Shown here: positions 1 to 8,930 of the stretch, piece after piece
Position numbering within the stretch: the stretch's first letter is position 1
Layout: each line of letters starts with the position of its first letter
DNA from: Candidatus Mediterraneibacter faecavium
GTDB taxonomy: Bacteria; Bacillota; Clostridia; Lachnospirales; Lachnospiraceae
Assembly: GCA_019119995.1 (NCBI GenBank)
Contig: DWVY01000007.1
Location: 51,387 to 115,386 of the forward strand
Direction of reading: 5' to 3'
Length of the DNA: 64,000 bases
Made by a program: the position numbers and the translations under genes
The notes under the pieces: generated by a model
Seen by the model: only the letters and a program-made list of their open reading frames with translations
The model's database searches: none
Told to the model about the DNA's origin: nothing

Positions 1-1048
1 GATCAAGAAGAACGGGATCTATGACGAGGTGATCGAGATCCTTGAGAAAAACGGGAAAAATGTGGCGGAGATCTCCGGCGTTATGCCGAATCCCACGGTA
101 GATAAGCTGTACGAGGGCGTGGAGATCGCCCGGAAGCACAATGCAGACATGCTGCTGGCAGTGGGCGGCGGCTCGGTGTGCGATTACGCCAAGGCGGTCT
201 CTGTCTCAGTCCACTGCGGGGAAGACCCGTGGGAGAAGTATTACGTGCGCTTTGAAGAGCCCGAATGTGAGACGCTTCCCGTGGGCTGTGTGCTGACCAT
301 GGTGGGGATCGGCTCAGAGATGAATGCGGGAGCCGTGATCACGAATCCGCACACCCATCAGAAGATCGGTCATGTGTTCGCGGATGAGAAGATCATGCCC
401 CGGTTTGCCATCCTGAACCCGAAATACACGCTGACACTGCCGCACTATCAGATGGTATCCGGCATTTACGACATTTTCAACCACATCTGCGAGCAGTATT
501 TCTCCGGGGAGGATGACAATACAAGCGATTATATCAGCGAGGGTCTGATGCGTTCCGTGCTCCACTCCAGCCGCATCGCCAATAAGGATCCCCAGGATTA
601 CGAGGCGAGGAGCAACCTGATGTGGGCTGCCACATGGGCGCTGAATACGCTGGTATCCAGAGGCAAATCAACGGATTGGATGGTGCATATGCTCGGGCAG
701 TCCGTGGGCGCTTATACAAACGCCACCCACGGCATGACGCTGGCAGCGGTATCCCTTCCGTATTATCGTCATATCCTGCCTTACGGCGTGCAGAAGTTCA
801 AACGCTTCGCCGTCAATGTGTGGGATGTGGACGCAGATGGCAAGACGGACGAACAGGTCGCGAAGGAAGGTCTCGCGGCGATGGAAAGCTGGATGAAGGA
901 GCTTGGGCTTGTGATGAATATCAGCGAGCTGGGCGCGGACGAAGGGATGATCGAAGGCATTGCGGACGGGACGCTGATCATGCCCGGCGGATACAAGGTA
1001 CTGGAACACGATGAGATTGTAGAGATTTTAAAGGAGAGTCTGAAATGA
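1..1048 (+). CDS. Iron-containing alcohol dehydrogenase, BDH-like (5' partial)
   Basis: The open frame is already coding at base 2 and runs off the left edge, so roughly the first 40 residues are missing. The product is a group III (butanol-dehydrogenase-like) NAD(P)H-dependent alcohol dehydrogenase that reduces aldehydes in the cytosol. The cofactor-binding [10 protein letters not shown] stretch is present. The metal ligands are visible as an Asp and a His in YDIFNHICE and a pair of His fourteen residues apart in [16 protein letters not shown], the family spacing. Its stop overlaps the flavodoxin start by four bases (ATGA), so the two are co-transcribed. The physiological substrate cannot be read from sequence. 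Confidence 0.9.
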   Translation, partial: IKKNGIYDEVIEILEKNGKNVAEISGVMPNPTVDKLYEGVEIARKHNADMLLAVGGGSVCDYAKAVSVSVHCGEDPWEKYYVRFEEPECETLPVGCVLTMVGIGSEMNAGAVITNPHTHQKIGHVFADEKIMPRFAILNPKYTLTLPHYQMVSGIYDIFNHICEQYFSGEDDNTSDYISEGLMRSVLHSSRIANKDPQDYEARSNLMWAATWALNTLVSRGKSTDWMVHMLGQSVGAYTNATHGMTLAAVSLPYYRHILPYGVQKFKRFAVNVWDVDADGKTDEQVAKEGLAAMESWMKELGLVMNISELGADEGMIEGIADGTLIMPGGYKVLEHDEIVEILKESLK

Positions 1049-1512
1049 GTAAAACATTAGTTGCATATTTTTCCGCAAGCGGGGTGACTGCCCGCGCGGC
1101 GAAAGAGATTGCGGACGCTGTGGGAGCGGATCTGTATGAGATCGCGCCCGCGCAGCCTTATACGGCGGCGGATCTGGACTGGACGGACAAGAAGAGCCGC
1201 AGCACGGCGGAGATGAATGACCCCGGCTGCCGTCCGGAGATTGCGGGAACCGTAGAGGATATGGATCAGTATGATACGGTGTTTGTCGGATTCCCGGTAT
1301 GGTGGTACGTGGAGCCGAGGATCGTGGATACATTTCTGGAGAGCTATGACTTTGCCGGAAAGACGATGATCCCGTTCGCCACTTCCGGCGGCAGCGGCAT
1401 CGGCGGCGCCCAGAAGAGTATGAAAGAGCACTGCCCGGGCGCGGTCTGGAAAGAGGGACGCCTGGTGAACAGAGGGGCAGCCGCATGGGCAAAACAGGCA
1501 GTGAAGGGTTGA
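1045..1512 (+). CDS. Flavodoxin
   Basis: A 155-residue flavodoxin-fold protein. The N-terminal strand and loop [16 protein letters not shown] is the FMN phosphate-binding site, and [12 protein letters not shown] is the aromatic loop that stacks on the flavin. It should carry electrons in the cytosol or act as a small NAD(P)H:flavin reductase. It overlaps the alcohol dehydrogenase upstream and is followed directly by a TetR regulator, so it belongs to a small redox operon. The [11 protein letters not shown] segment is typical of the longer flavodoxins of gut Clostridia. The electron partner is unknown. Confidence 0.85.
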   Translation: MSKTLVAYFSASGVTARAAKEIADAVGADLYEIAPAQPYTAADLDWTDKKSRSTAEMNDPGCRPEIAGTVEDMDQYDTVFVGFPVWWYVEPRIVDTFLESYDFAGKTMIPFATSGGSGIGGAQKSMKEHCPGAVWKEGRLVNRGAAAWAKQAVKG

Positions 1513-1517
1513 TCATT

Positions 1518-2147
1518 ATGCCAAAAGGGTCAGAAGAATTAACCAATGCAAGAAAAGAAGAGATCATCAATGCCTGCGCTTCTCTGTATGAGACGGTGAG
1601 CTTCAAGGATATCACCATCCGGGATATCGGGGCGGCGACTTCGTTTTCACGGACTTCGATCTATAATTATTTCCAGACGAAGGAAGAAATCTTCCTGGCG
1701 CTGCTCCAGCGGGAGCATGAGCTGTGGATCGCGGACTTGGAAGAACTGATTCGGAAGAATGCCTCCATGAGCGCGGAGGCGTTTGCGGGAGAGATGGCGC
1801 ATATCCTGGAAAAACGCCGCTGTATGCTGAAACTGATGGCTGTGAACATCTATGACATGGAAGGGAACAGCCGCCTGGAAAATCTGGTCGCGTTTAAAAA
1901 GGCTTACGGAGCGTCGTTCGACGCGCTGAGCAGATGCCTTAAGCACTTCTTCCCGTCTATGGGAGAGGAAGAGATCCGGGAGTTTCTGTATGTATTCTTC
2001 CCGTTCCTGTTCGGGGTGCACCCGTATACTTCGCACACGGAGAAACAGCTGGAAGCCATGAGACAGGCAGGGATAGAGATCAGAGAGAGCACGGTGTATG
2101 AACTGACGGAACGTTTCACGCTCCGCCTGCTGCGCTCATTTCTGTGA
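1518..2147 (+). CDS. TetR/AcrR family regulator
   Basis: The 209-residue product has an N-terminal TetR helix-turn-helix (about residues 10-55, ending in SIYNYFQTKEEIF) and an all-helical ligand-binding domain. The open frame extends upstream to 1485 inside the flavodoxin gene. I chose ATG 1518 because MPKGSEELT starts the domain at the usual distance and lies a few bases after GAAGGG. It sits between redox genes on the same strand and most likely represses this cluster. The inducer is unknown. Confidence 0.85.
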   Translation: MPKGSEELTNARKEEIINACASLYETVSFKDITIRDIGAATSFSRTSIYNYFQTKEEIFLALLQREHELWIADLEELIRKNASMSAEAFAGEMAHILEKRRCMLKLMAVNIYDMEGNSRLENLVAFKKAYGASFDALSRCLKHFFPSMGEEEIREFLYVFFPFLFGVHPYTSHTEKQLEAMRQAGIEIRESTVYELTERFTLRLLRSFL

Positions 2148-2155
2148 TACTGACG

Positions 2156-2187
2156 GATCGGATCAGTGAAAGATCGGATCAGTGAAA
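2156..2187 (+). repeat. Tandem 16-bp duplication ahead of the flavoprotein gene
   Basis: GATCGGATCAGTGAAA occurs twice in perfect tandem (2156-2171 and 2172-2187) between the TetR stop and the ribosome binding site of the next gene. It may be a recent slippage duplication or a doubled regulator half-site; nothing in the sequence decides between these. Confidence 0.9.
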
Positions 2188-2201
2188 GGAGTCATTTGAA
2201 G

Positions 2202-2741
2202 ATGAAAATTGTTGTATTAGAGGGGAGTCCGAACCGGCACGGCTCTTCCAACATGCTGGCGGATGAATTTATCCGGGGAGCAAAAGGGGCGGGGCACGCT
2301 GTAAAGGTGATCGACGCGGCCCATGCGGATCTCCATCCCTGTACGGGCTGCGTCCGCTGCGGCTACGAGGGCCCCTGTGTCCAGAAGGATGATATGGAGC
2401 AGTTCAGAAAAGAGATCCTGGAAGCGGATATGATGGTGTTTGTCACACCGCTGTATTATTACGGAATGTCCGCCCAGCTTAAGATCCTGATCGACCGCTT
2501 CTGCGCCATCAACAGCAGCATTACCCGGAAACATATGAAATCCGCGCTTCTGTCCGCCGCGTGGAATGCGGACGGCTGGACGTTCGACGCGCTGGAGGCG
2601 CATTATAAAACACTGGTGCGCTATCTGGATCTTGACGATCAGGGGATGATCCTCGGGAAAGGATGCGGGACTCCGGCGATGACCAGAAGGAGCGGGTATC
2701 CTGAGAGAGCGTATGAGTTCGGGCGCAGGCTCCGGGATTAA
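2202..2741 (+). CDS. Flavodoxin-fold NAD(P)H-dependent oxidoreductase with compact Fe-S motif
   Basis: A 179-residue protein of the NADPH-dependent FMN reductase / iron-sulfur flavoprotein superfamily. EGSPNRHGSSNMLAD is the flavin phosphate loop. Cys47, Cys50, Cys53 and Cys59 form a compact C-x2-C-x2-C-x5-C motif like that of archaeal and clostridial iron-sulfur flavoproteins, so it may hold a 4Fe-4S cluster next to FMN. VTPLYYYGMSAQLKILIDR is the conserved dimer and substrate loop. ATG 2202 was preferred over 2166 because AAAGGA lies about ten bases upstream. It probably shuttles electrons with the adjacent aldo/keto reductase. Confidence 0.85.
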   Translation: MKIVVLEGSPNRHGSSNMLADEFIRGAKGAGHAVKVIDAAHADLHPCTGCVRCGYEGPCVQKDDMEQFRKEILEADMMVFVTPLYYYGMSAQLKILIDRFCAINSSITRKHMKSALLSAAWNADGWTFDALEAHYKTLVRYLDLDDQGMILGKGCGTPAMTRRSGYPERAYEFGRRLRD

Positions 2742-2759
2742 AAGAGAGGAGGAGATCAG

Positions 2760-3854
2760 ATGGAATACAGGATCCACCCAAAGACCGGCGACCGGATCAG
2801 CGTCATCGGTATCGGGACCGGCCCCATTTTTGAGGCGCCGGAGAGAGAAGCGGTCGCCGCGCTGGCTTACGCGCATGAGCAGGGGATCAATTACGCGGAC
2901 TTTGCAACTGCCGGGGCTCAGACATTCCGCTATGCGGGGCTGGCGTTTGCTTCTGTGAGGAAAGAAATGCTTTATCAGGTTCATTTCGGGGCAAACTACG
3001 AAACGGGCGAATACGGCTGGACGACAAGCCTGGATAAAGTGAAACGCCAGGTGGACTGGCAGTTAAGGGAACTAAAGACAGATTACATAGACTTCGGATT
3101 TATCCACTGCCTGGACTCGGAGGACGACTGGGATCAGTATCAGAAAAACGGAGTCCTGGACTATCTCCTTGAGATGAAAAAGAACGGCGTGGTCAGACAT
3201 ATCGGCCTGAGCACGCACACGCCGGAGCTGGCGCAGAAGATTCTGGATACCGGCCTGATCGAACAGATGATGTTTTCTATCAATCCGGCGTATGATTACC
3301 AGCATGGAGAGTTTGCTTTCGGGAGCGCTGACGAGCGGATGAAGCTCTACTGCCGGTGCGAGGCGGAGGGGATCGGGATCTCGGTCATGAAGCCCTATTC
3401 CGGCGGACAGCTGCTTGATGCGAGGACTTCGCCATTTGGGAAAGCGCTGACTGAAGCCCAGTGCATCCAGTATGCGCTGGACAAGCCGGGAGTGCTGACC
3501 GTCCTTCCCGGAGTCCGGGATCTGGACGATGTGAAGAGGGCGCTCACATGGCTTACCGCAGAGCCGGAGGCGAAGGACTACTCCGCGCTCGGCGGTTATG
3601 CGCCGAAGGACGCAGTCGGGAACTGCGTGTACTGCAGCCACTGCCACCCGTGTCCGGCAGGGCTGAATATCGCGCTGATCAACAAGTATTACGATCTGGC
3701 AGTGATCGGGGACAGTATGGCGGCGGATCATTACGGGAAGCTGCCGAAGCATGCTTCTGACTGTATCGGGTGCGGCCACTGCGACAGAAGGTGCCCGTTC
3801 CATGTGGCGCAGAGTGAGCGGATGAAGGAGATTGCGGCGTATTTGGGAAAATAG
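2760..3854 (+). CDS. Aldo/keto reductase with C-terminal 2x[4Fe-4S] domain
   Basis: This 364-residue protein has an AKR TIM barrel (about residues 1-275) and a ferredoxin-like C-terminal domain. The cluster cysteines are visible as CVYCSHCHPCP and CIGCGHCDRRCP. Such fused AKRs are common in anaerobes. In many of them, as here (NYADFATAGAQ), the classic catalytic Tyr of the barrel is not obvious, so a conventional carbonyl reductase activity should not be assumed. It closes the redox cluster started by the alcohol dehydrogenase. The start follows GAGAGGAGGAGATCAG. Confidence 0.88.
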   Translation: MEYRIHPKTGDRISVIGIGTGPIFEAPEREAVAALAYAHEQGINYADFATAGAQTFRYAGLAFASVRKEMLYQVHFGANYETGEYGWTTSLDKVKRQVDWQLRELKTDYIDFGFIHCLDSEDDWDQYQKNGVLDYLLEMKKNGVVRHIGLSTHTPELAQKILDTGLIEQMMFSINPAYDYQHGEFAFGSADERMKLYCRCEAEGIGISVMKPYSGGQLLDARTSPFGKALTEAQCIQYALDKPGVLTVLPGVRDLDDVKRALTWLTAEPEAKDYSALGGYAPKDAVGNCVYCSHCHPCPAGLNIALINKYYDLAVIGDSMAADHYGKLPKHASDCIGCGHCDRRCPFHVAQSERMKEIAAYLGK

Positions 3855-3880
3855 TGATAAAAGACAAGGAGCGGACAGCA

Positions 3881-4399
3881 ATGGATGATATTTTTCTTAA
3901 AAAGTGCACAGAGGCGGATGTGGACATACTGCGCCGCCTTCTGTCAAAAACATTCTCTGAGACATTCGCGCATATGAATACCCCGGAGAATATGGAGCTT
4001 TACATGAGCCAGGCGTTTGCCAGGGAACGGATACTTGAAGAATTGGAAAATCAGGACTCGGCGTTCTATCTTTTGTATAGGGACGGCAGTCCGGCGGGCT
4101 GCCTGAAAGTGAATGAAGCGGCGGCGCAGACTGAAATAGGCGATCCGCATTCGCTGGAGGTGGAGAGGATCTATGTGGCAAAAGAATTTCAGGGGACAGG
4201 TCTTGGCAGCCGTCTGATGGACGAGGCGGTGAGGCTGGCGGCAGAGCAGAAGAAGGAATATCTCTGGCTTGGCGTCTGGGAGAAAAATGAGAGAGCAATC
4301 CGGTTCTATGAAGGGAAAGGCTTTTACAGGACAGGCTCCCATACATTTACCGTTGGAAATGACGAGCAGACCGATTATATTATGCGGAAAGACTTATAG
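3881..4399 (+). CDS. GNAT family N-acetyltransferase
   Basis: A 172-residue acetyltransferase. The acetyl-CoA pyrophosphate-binding motif is VAKEFQGTGLGSRLMDEA, and the C-terminal NERAIRFYEGKGFYRTG is the usual motif B. ATG 3881 was chosen over the upstream 3854 start because AAGGAG lies nine bases before it and MDDIFLKKCTEADVD matches the family N-terminus. The acceptor (polyamine, antibiotic or protein amine) cannot be told. It lies just upstream of the first split protease. Confidence 0.85.
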   Translation: MDDIFLKKCTEADVDILRRLLSKTFSETFAHMNTPENMELYMSQAFARERILEELENQDSAFYLLYRDGSPAGCLKVNEAAAQTEIGDPHSLEVERIYVAKEFQGTGLGSRLMDEAVRLAAEQKKEYLWLGVWEKNERAIRFYEGKGFYRTGSHTFTVGNDEQTDYIMRKDL

Positions 4400-4486
4400 A
4401 ATGGTGAAACCGCTATTGAACGTGTCAGTACACTAGCTGCATACAATAGATATGAAAACTGTAAAGCCAGAGAGGAAAATGCATCT

Positions 4487-5425
4487 TTGAGCCAGAAAAT
4501 AGAAAATATCCTCAACCTCGCACTTGAAGTGACCCCGGAGGAGCGCGCCCGTTCGGCGGAACTGGACGTGGGATATGATGCTGGTGAACGAGCGTGGGAT
4601 CTGATCGTCAAGTATTCGGGCAGCCTGGATGCGGCACGGGAGACCAGTGAATCTGTAACAGAACTTTTGAACAACTATGCAGTGGTGCGTATCCGGGAAG
4701 ACCGGATCGAAGCGCTGGCATCGCTTCCTGAAGTGGAATTTATCGAAAAGCCGAAAAGCCTTTATTTCCAGGCGGACGTGGGGCGGCAGGTGTCCTGCAT
4801 CGATGCGGTGCAGACAGCGCCCTATGATCTGTCCGGCAGGGGAGTCCTGATCGGGATCGTGGACAGCGGGATCGACTACGAGAATCCGGATTTCAGAAAT
4901 GAGGACGATACGACGAGGATCGCATACTTGTGGGATCAGTCAGCGTCAGGGATCTCTCCGTCGGGATATGCCGCGGGCAGCGAGTTTACAAGAGAAGACA
5001 TCAACGCGGCGCTGGAAAGAAACAATTCCGGCAGCTTTGCGGATCCGGACAGTACTCCGGACGGTACTTCAGACGGTGCTTCAGATGGTACTCCAGGCGG
5101 CATGCTGGTCGGAGGGGCAGGAGAAACAGGGACGGACCCGGACAGGATTTTAAGCCGCGACACGAGCGGACACGGAACGGCTGTGGCAGGGATCGCGGCG
5201 GGAAACGGCCGGGGAAGCGAAGGACTCAGATACCGCGGAGTGGCGCCGGAGTCGGAACTGGTCATTGTGAAAATGAAAAGTCCGCAGCCGGGTGGTTTTC
5301 CCAGGACGACGGAGCTCATGACCGGCGTGGACTACCTGATCCGGAAGGCGCAGGAGATGCGCATGCCGGTGGCGGTCAATATCAGCTTCGGCAATACGTA
5401 CGGCCCTCATGAACCTTATAATTAA
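4487..5425 (+). pseudogene. Subtilisin-like (S8) protease, N-terminal half, copy 1, interrupted by mobile-element end
   Basis: This reads from a TTG start (AGAGAGG about ten bases upstream) through a prodomain and the first half of an S8 catalytic domain. The catalytic Asp is in IGIVDSGIDYENPDF and the catalytic His in SGHGTAVAGIAAGNGRG. It ends just past NISFGNTYGPH, before the serine. The coding match stops at the CATGA at 5408-5412; the last residues EPYN and the stop belong to the inserted sequence. The break is at the same codon (number 308) as in copy 2. An Asp/Gly/Ser/Thr-rich insert (about residues 190-215) consists of short repeats. Without the serine it cannot be an active protease. 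No matching C-terminal half directly follows it. Confidence 0.85.
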
Positions 5426-5430
5426 GGGAA
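5408..5430. other. attL-like junction 1 (CATGA core plus element end)
   Basis: From CATGA (5408-5412) to AGGGAA, 23 bases are identical to the junction at 14356-14378, and looser similarity continues for about another 20 bases. Left of CATGA is protease coding sequence; right of it is non-coding element DNA. The core CATGA is also present at the right junction (38244-38248). TndX/TnpX-type large serine recombinases are known to use a GA crossover dinucleotide, which this core contains. Confidence 0.8.
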
Positions 5431-5511
5431 GAACAAAGAAAATACTAATAGTTCATGTGATACTTGCTATTCCCAAGTGAAGAAAAGAATAAGTTTTGGT
5501 TAAAATGTCCT

Positions 5512-5603
5512 TTGAAATTTAGAGAATAATTTTGTATAATTTTTATACAACGTGTAGCTTTCATGCGTAATTCCAGTTGCAAAGAAAGCTACACGTTATT
5601 TTT
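5512..5603 (+). promoter_or_regulatory. Promoter with immediate intrinsic terminator (attenuator) upstream of DUF2798 gene
   Basis: TTGAAA (5512-5517) and TATAAT (5535-5540) are 17 bp apart. The predicted start near 5547 falls at the beginning of a perfect 14-bp stem: AACGTGTAGCTTTC (5549-5562) pairs with GAAAGCTACACGTT (5584-5597), followed by ATTTTTGTTATT. The transcript therefore opens with a terminator hairpin, and the gene's ribosome binding site lies just beyond it. The second DUF2798 gene has the same arrangement with a different stem sequence. Confidence 0.75.
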
Positions 5604-5627
5604 GTTATTAGGAGGAGAAGTGGGAGT

Positions 5628-6143
5628 ATGCCAAAAAATAAATTTCAGGGATTTATTTTCGGAATAATAATGTCATATGCAATGGCTTATGGAATGGAAG
5701 TTTATAATATCGCCATAAAAGAGGGAGTAAACTTAACTGTCGGCGGTTTAAGTAATATGACAAATGCTGTTTTTTTAGACGCACTAAAAGAAGCAGCTTA
5801 TATGGGATTATTTGTTATTCTGTTTTCAAATTTATGGGGGAACCGAATTGGAAGTGCAATCGCCTCAAAACATTGCAATCCAGAACAAGATAATCCTTAC
5901 ATCTGTCAGTTACTTCGTCAAGCTGGAACGATTGCAGTTATGTGCCCAACTATGAGTCTGGTAGCGTCTGTTCTTTTCAATATTATTTTTGCCAACGCCC
6001 CACTTTCTCAGTTGCCAGCAATTTGGATAGGAACAACCTTAAAAAATTTCCCAATGGCCTTTTTCTGGAATATGTTTGCCGCGGCACCATTTACACATTG
6101 GTTATTTGGAAAAGTATTTCAAAATAAACAGGAAATAAAATAA
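5628..6143 (+). CDS. DUF2798-like integral membrane protein
   Basis: The 171-residue protein has about four hydrophobic segments and fits the DUF2798 pattern of two repeated units (GFIFGIIMSYAMAYGMEVYNIA, then a second MCPTMSLVASVLFNIIFA). ATG 5628 was chosen because AGGAGGAGAAG stands just before it; the open frame's first Met, at 5577, lies inside the hairpin. Function is unknown. It should sit in the cytoplasmic membrane. Expression probably depends on reading through the leader terminator. Confidence 0.75.
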   Translation: MPKNKFQGFIFGIIMSYAMAYGMEVYNIAIKEGVNLTVGGLSNMTNAVFLDALKEAAYMGLFVILFSNLWGNRIGSAIASKHCNPEQDNPYICQLLRQAGTIAVMCPTMSLVASVLFNIIFANAPLSQLPAIWIGTTLKNFPMAFFWNMFAAAPFTHWLFGKVFQNKQEIK

Positions 6144-6188
6144 CAAAGCCCACCTTTGCCGGAATGCAGATAACTACAAGAAGAGGGA

Positions 6189-6820
6189 ATGGATATAAAT
6201 ATGAAAAATATGATATATCGATTAGGCATTTATATAATAGGAGTAATATCTGTATCATTAGGGATTGTATTGTGCGTGAAATGCGAACTTGGAGTATCTC
6301 CGATCAGCAGTATTCCATATGTGTTAGGGTATCTGACCCCATTAACATTTGGAACGCTGACGATGCTGTTTCACTTTTGCAATAGTATGATTCAATATAT
6401 TCTCGAAAAAAGTTAATCAACGCTAAGGTATTACTGCAAATACCGGTAGCATTTTTATTTGGCATTATCATTGATTTTTTCAAAAATATTATGAGTTTTA
6501 ATGCTGAAAATATGATATTTAAAATATTTCTAATGATTATGAGCATTGTATGTACTGCACTTGGAATGCATCTTATGCTCTCAATGAAGTTAGTACAAAA
6601 TCCGCCAGATGGAACTGTGAATATACTTGCGCGCCTGTTAAATAAAAATATTGGAACAATTAAAATCTACTATGATATTTTTATGGTAATCATATCTGTT
6701 ATATTAGGAATTGCTTTCCTGCATGATTTAAAAGGGTTTGGAATTGCAACGATTCTTTCTGCTATATTTGTGGGTAAAACACTCACAGTGATGAAAAAAC
6801 ATATTCCATTAGAAATTTAA
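6189..6820 (+). pseudogene. YczE/YitT-like membrane protein, frameshifted at a poly-A run
   Basis: The first open frame (6189-6416) encodes RLGIYIIGVISVSLGIVLCV and similar hydrophobic segments and ends at TAA after ILEKS. Adding one A to the six-A run at 6409-6414 continues the reading as ILEKKLINAKVLLQIPVAFLFG into the frame that ends at 6820. Together they give an intact YczE-like protein with about five membrane segments. This may be a true frameshift, a homopolymer read error, or a site where polymerase slippage restores the frame. ATG 6189 and 6201 are both possible starts. Confidence 0.7.
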
Positions 6821-6909
6821 GAAATAAGTAAGCAACTTCTGGTTTATCAGGCGAAAGAACCAGACAGGGCAGTCCGCTATTCCATGCTGTATGTTGTTGT
6901 AATCGCATA

Positions 6910-7794
6910 TTAAGGGTTGTTCTCCATTTCCCGATAAGCCTTTGGAGAACAGCCCGTTTTTTCTTTGAAGCACTTTCCAAAGTGGCTCATTTGGTGAAAC
7001 CCAACAGCGGCGGCAATATTTCCGATAGGCTCGTTCGTCTTTTTCAAAAGCTGCGCGGCTTTTGAGAGCCGGTATTCTGTCAGATACTTATAGGGCGTGG
7101 TATTCATGCTCAGTTTGAAACAGCGGGAACATTCTGATTTGCTGATATTGGCGCTCATGGACAGATCAGTCAATGTAATATCTTCCGCATAGTGTTCTTC
7201 AATGAAACGGAGAATTTTTTGCATACGGAGCCGGACTATGCTTTCCCTCTGTTCCTGCGGAAGTGTAACGTGTTTCCTCATAACCAGCCATAGCGAGGAG
7301 AGCCGGACTAAAATTTCGTACACATAAAAGTCGGTCTTGTTCTTTTCGATCTGAACCAACTTCTTTAACTGCGCTATGACTTCTTTGTGCCAGTCAAGGT
7401 CGGTTGTAAAATGGATAAAGGCCATTCGGTCATTTGATGTCACGCTGTCTACAAAATCTTTTGCCGGACTTCCGGCATAAAATTCGAGGAAATAAGCTGG
7501 GAAGAGGAAACTGTTGTAATGACAATTTTCCAGCCGCCGTACATCATGTACCACATTCTTGTTGATGAACAATCCCTCTCCGGTGTGGATCAGAACCGAG
7601 GTATCAAGTGTCTGCACCTCTATTGTACCTTCCAGCACCAAAATGAATTGCAGATCCTCATGCCAGTGCATAACATGAAATCCAGGATTTCTGGGAAAAG
7701 AATTGTCATTGATAACATCGAGGACAAGGTAAGGAAAATCCGTGTCAATGTTCAAATTGACCGAGTTGATATATTGTTCTCTGTCCAAATCCAT
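6910..7794 (-). CDS. AraC family regulator with N-terminal cupin
   Basis: The 294-residue product has an N-terminal cupin-like sensor (HVMHWHEDLQFILVLEGTIEV, about residues 40-60) and a C-terminal double helix-turn-helix (about 190-290) ending in AVGFHQMSHFGKCFKEKTGCSPKAYR, a standard AraC signature. AAAGGAG precedes the start codon. It is divergent from the glycosylase/Ogt operon across a 124-bp gap and most likely controls it. It lacks the Cys-rich N-terminal domain of Ada/AdaA, so if it responds to DNA damage it does so by another route. Confidence 0.88.
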   Translation of the reverse strand: MDLDREQYINSVNLNIDTDFPYLVLDVINDNSFPRNPGFHVMHWHEDLQFILVLEGTIEVQTLDTSVLIHTGEGLFINKNVVHDVRRLENCHYNSFLFPAYFLEFYAGSPAKDFVDSVTSNDRMAFIHFTTDLDWHKEVIAQLKKLVQIEKNKTDFYVYEILVRLSSLWLVMRKHVTLPQEQRESIVRLRMQKILRFIEEHYAEDITLTDLSMSANISKSECSRCFKLSMNTTPYKYLTEYRLSKAAQLLKKTNEPIGNIAAAVGFHQMSHFGKCFKEKTGCSPKAYREMENNP

Positions 7795-7918
7795 TTTTGT
7801 TCTCCTTTGGGAATATTATGATAATATCCGGCGATTTTTTAATATCACACAGCATTTCTTTGTGATAAAATCATAGTGCAGGGGAATAAAAAAGTCAAGA
7901 CAGCAGGAGGTGTGCGAC

Positions 7919-8566
7919 TTGTATTTCTATTATGCCGAGCGTGAAGTAGAATATCTGAAAGCCAAAGACGAGCGTTTGCGTGAAGTCATTGAAAAAATCG
8001 GCCACGTTGACCGTGAGGTAGATACCGACCTGTTTTCTTCCGTGGTACATCACATCATCGGCCAGCAAATATCGACAAAGGCGCAGGCAACAATATGGGC
8101 GAGAATGAAAGCGCAGTTTGGAGAAGTGAACGCAGAGGGCATTTCGGCAGCCGATATAGATACGTTGCAGTCTTTTGGAATGACATTCCGAAAAGCTGAA
8201 TATATCAAAGATTTTGCTGAAAAAGTAAAGACCGGGGAATTTGCTTTACAGGAAATTTCCCAGTTGCCAGACAACGAAGCAATCAAGGCGCTGGCTTCTT
8301 TGAAAGGAATCGGCGTATGGACAGCGGAAATGATTTTGCTGTTCTGCCTACAGCGGCCTGACATATTCAGCTTTGACGATCTGGCAATCCAGCGCGGGCT
8401 TCGTATGGTCTACCACCACAGGAAAATAGATCGAAAGTTATTTGAAAAATACCGGCGGCGGTTCAGCCCTTATTGCAGCGTAGCAAGTTTGTATCTCTGG
8501 GCCGTGGCAGGCGGAGCAATCCCCGGCATGAAAGACTATGCGCCGAAAAAGAACAGGAGGAAGTAA
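7919..8566 (+). CDS. DNA-3-methyladenine glycosylase (AlkA/HhH-GPD family)
   Basis: A 215-residue helix-hairpin-helix GPD glycosylase that excises alkylated purines. The hairpin LKGIGVWTAEMILLFCL and the following FSFDDLAIQRGL with the catalytic Asp are both present. It is short because it lacks the N-terminal beta domain of E. coli AlkA, as in many Firmicutes versions. The GTG at 7910 touches the AGGAGG, so I prefer the TTG at 7919, which gives eight bases of spacing. It is the first gene of a four-gene repair operon. Confidence 0.85.
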   Translation: MYFYYAEREVEYLKAKDERLREVIEKIGHVDREVDTDLFSSVVHHIIGQQISTKAQATIWARMKAQFGEVNAEGISAADIDTLQSFGMTFRKAEYIKDFAEKVKTGEFALQEISQLPDNEAIKALASLKGIGVWTAEMILLFCLQRPDIFSFDDLAIQRGLRMVYHHRKIDRKLFEKYRRRFSPYCSVASLYLWAVAGGAIPGMKDYAPKKNRRK

Positions 8567-8569
8567 GAA

Positions 8570-8929
8570 ATGGCGAATATTATTGTTTTGTTTGAAGTGA
8601 AGCCTACACAGGCCGGAATGAAGAAATACCTTGACCTTGCGGCTATGTTGAAACCAATGCTTGCCGGATTTGAGGGCTTTATCCGGGCAGAACGGTTTTC
8701 CAGTCTGAACGAGGACGGCAAGCTGTTGTCTATGAATGTGTGGACGGACGAGACAGCCGTAGAACGCTGGCGGAATGTCATGCAGCACCGCATGAGCCGG
8801 AAAGAGGGGCGGGAAAAACTGTTTGAAAGTTATAAAATTACAGTCTGCTCGGAAATCCGTTCCTACACGGACACGGAACGCGCACAGGCTCCGCAGGACT
8901 CTAACAGATACTTCGGCACGGAGGAATGA
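8570..8929 (+). CDS. ABM-domain (antibiotic biosynthesis monooxygenase-like) protein
   Basis: A 119-residue ferredoxin-fold ABM protein, recognisable from IIVLFEVKPTQAGMKKYLD at the N-terminus and AERFSSLNEDGKLLSMNVW in the middle. Family members range from small quinone or haem oxygenases to stress proteins of unknown chemistry. It begins three bases after the glycosylase stop, behind AGGAGGAAG, and ends one base before the ogt start, so it is tightly coupled to alkylation-repair genes. A specific role is not evident. Confidence 0.8.
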   Translation: MANIIVLFEVKPTQAGMKKYLDLAAMLKPMLAGFEGFIRAERFSSLNEDGKLLSMNVWTDETAVERWRNVMQHRMSRKEGREKLFESYKITVCSEIRSYTDTERAQAPQDSNRYFGTEE

Positions 8930-8930
8930 T

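Noticed and set aside
6783..6980. Minus-strand 65-codon frame between the YczE-like and AraC genes
   Set aside because: It starts in the YczE-like 3' end and overlaps the AraC 3' end, with no ribosome binding site or family.
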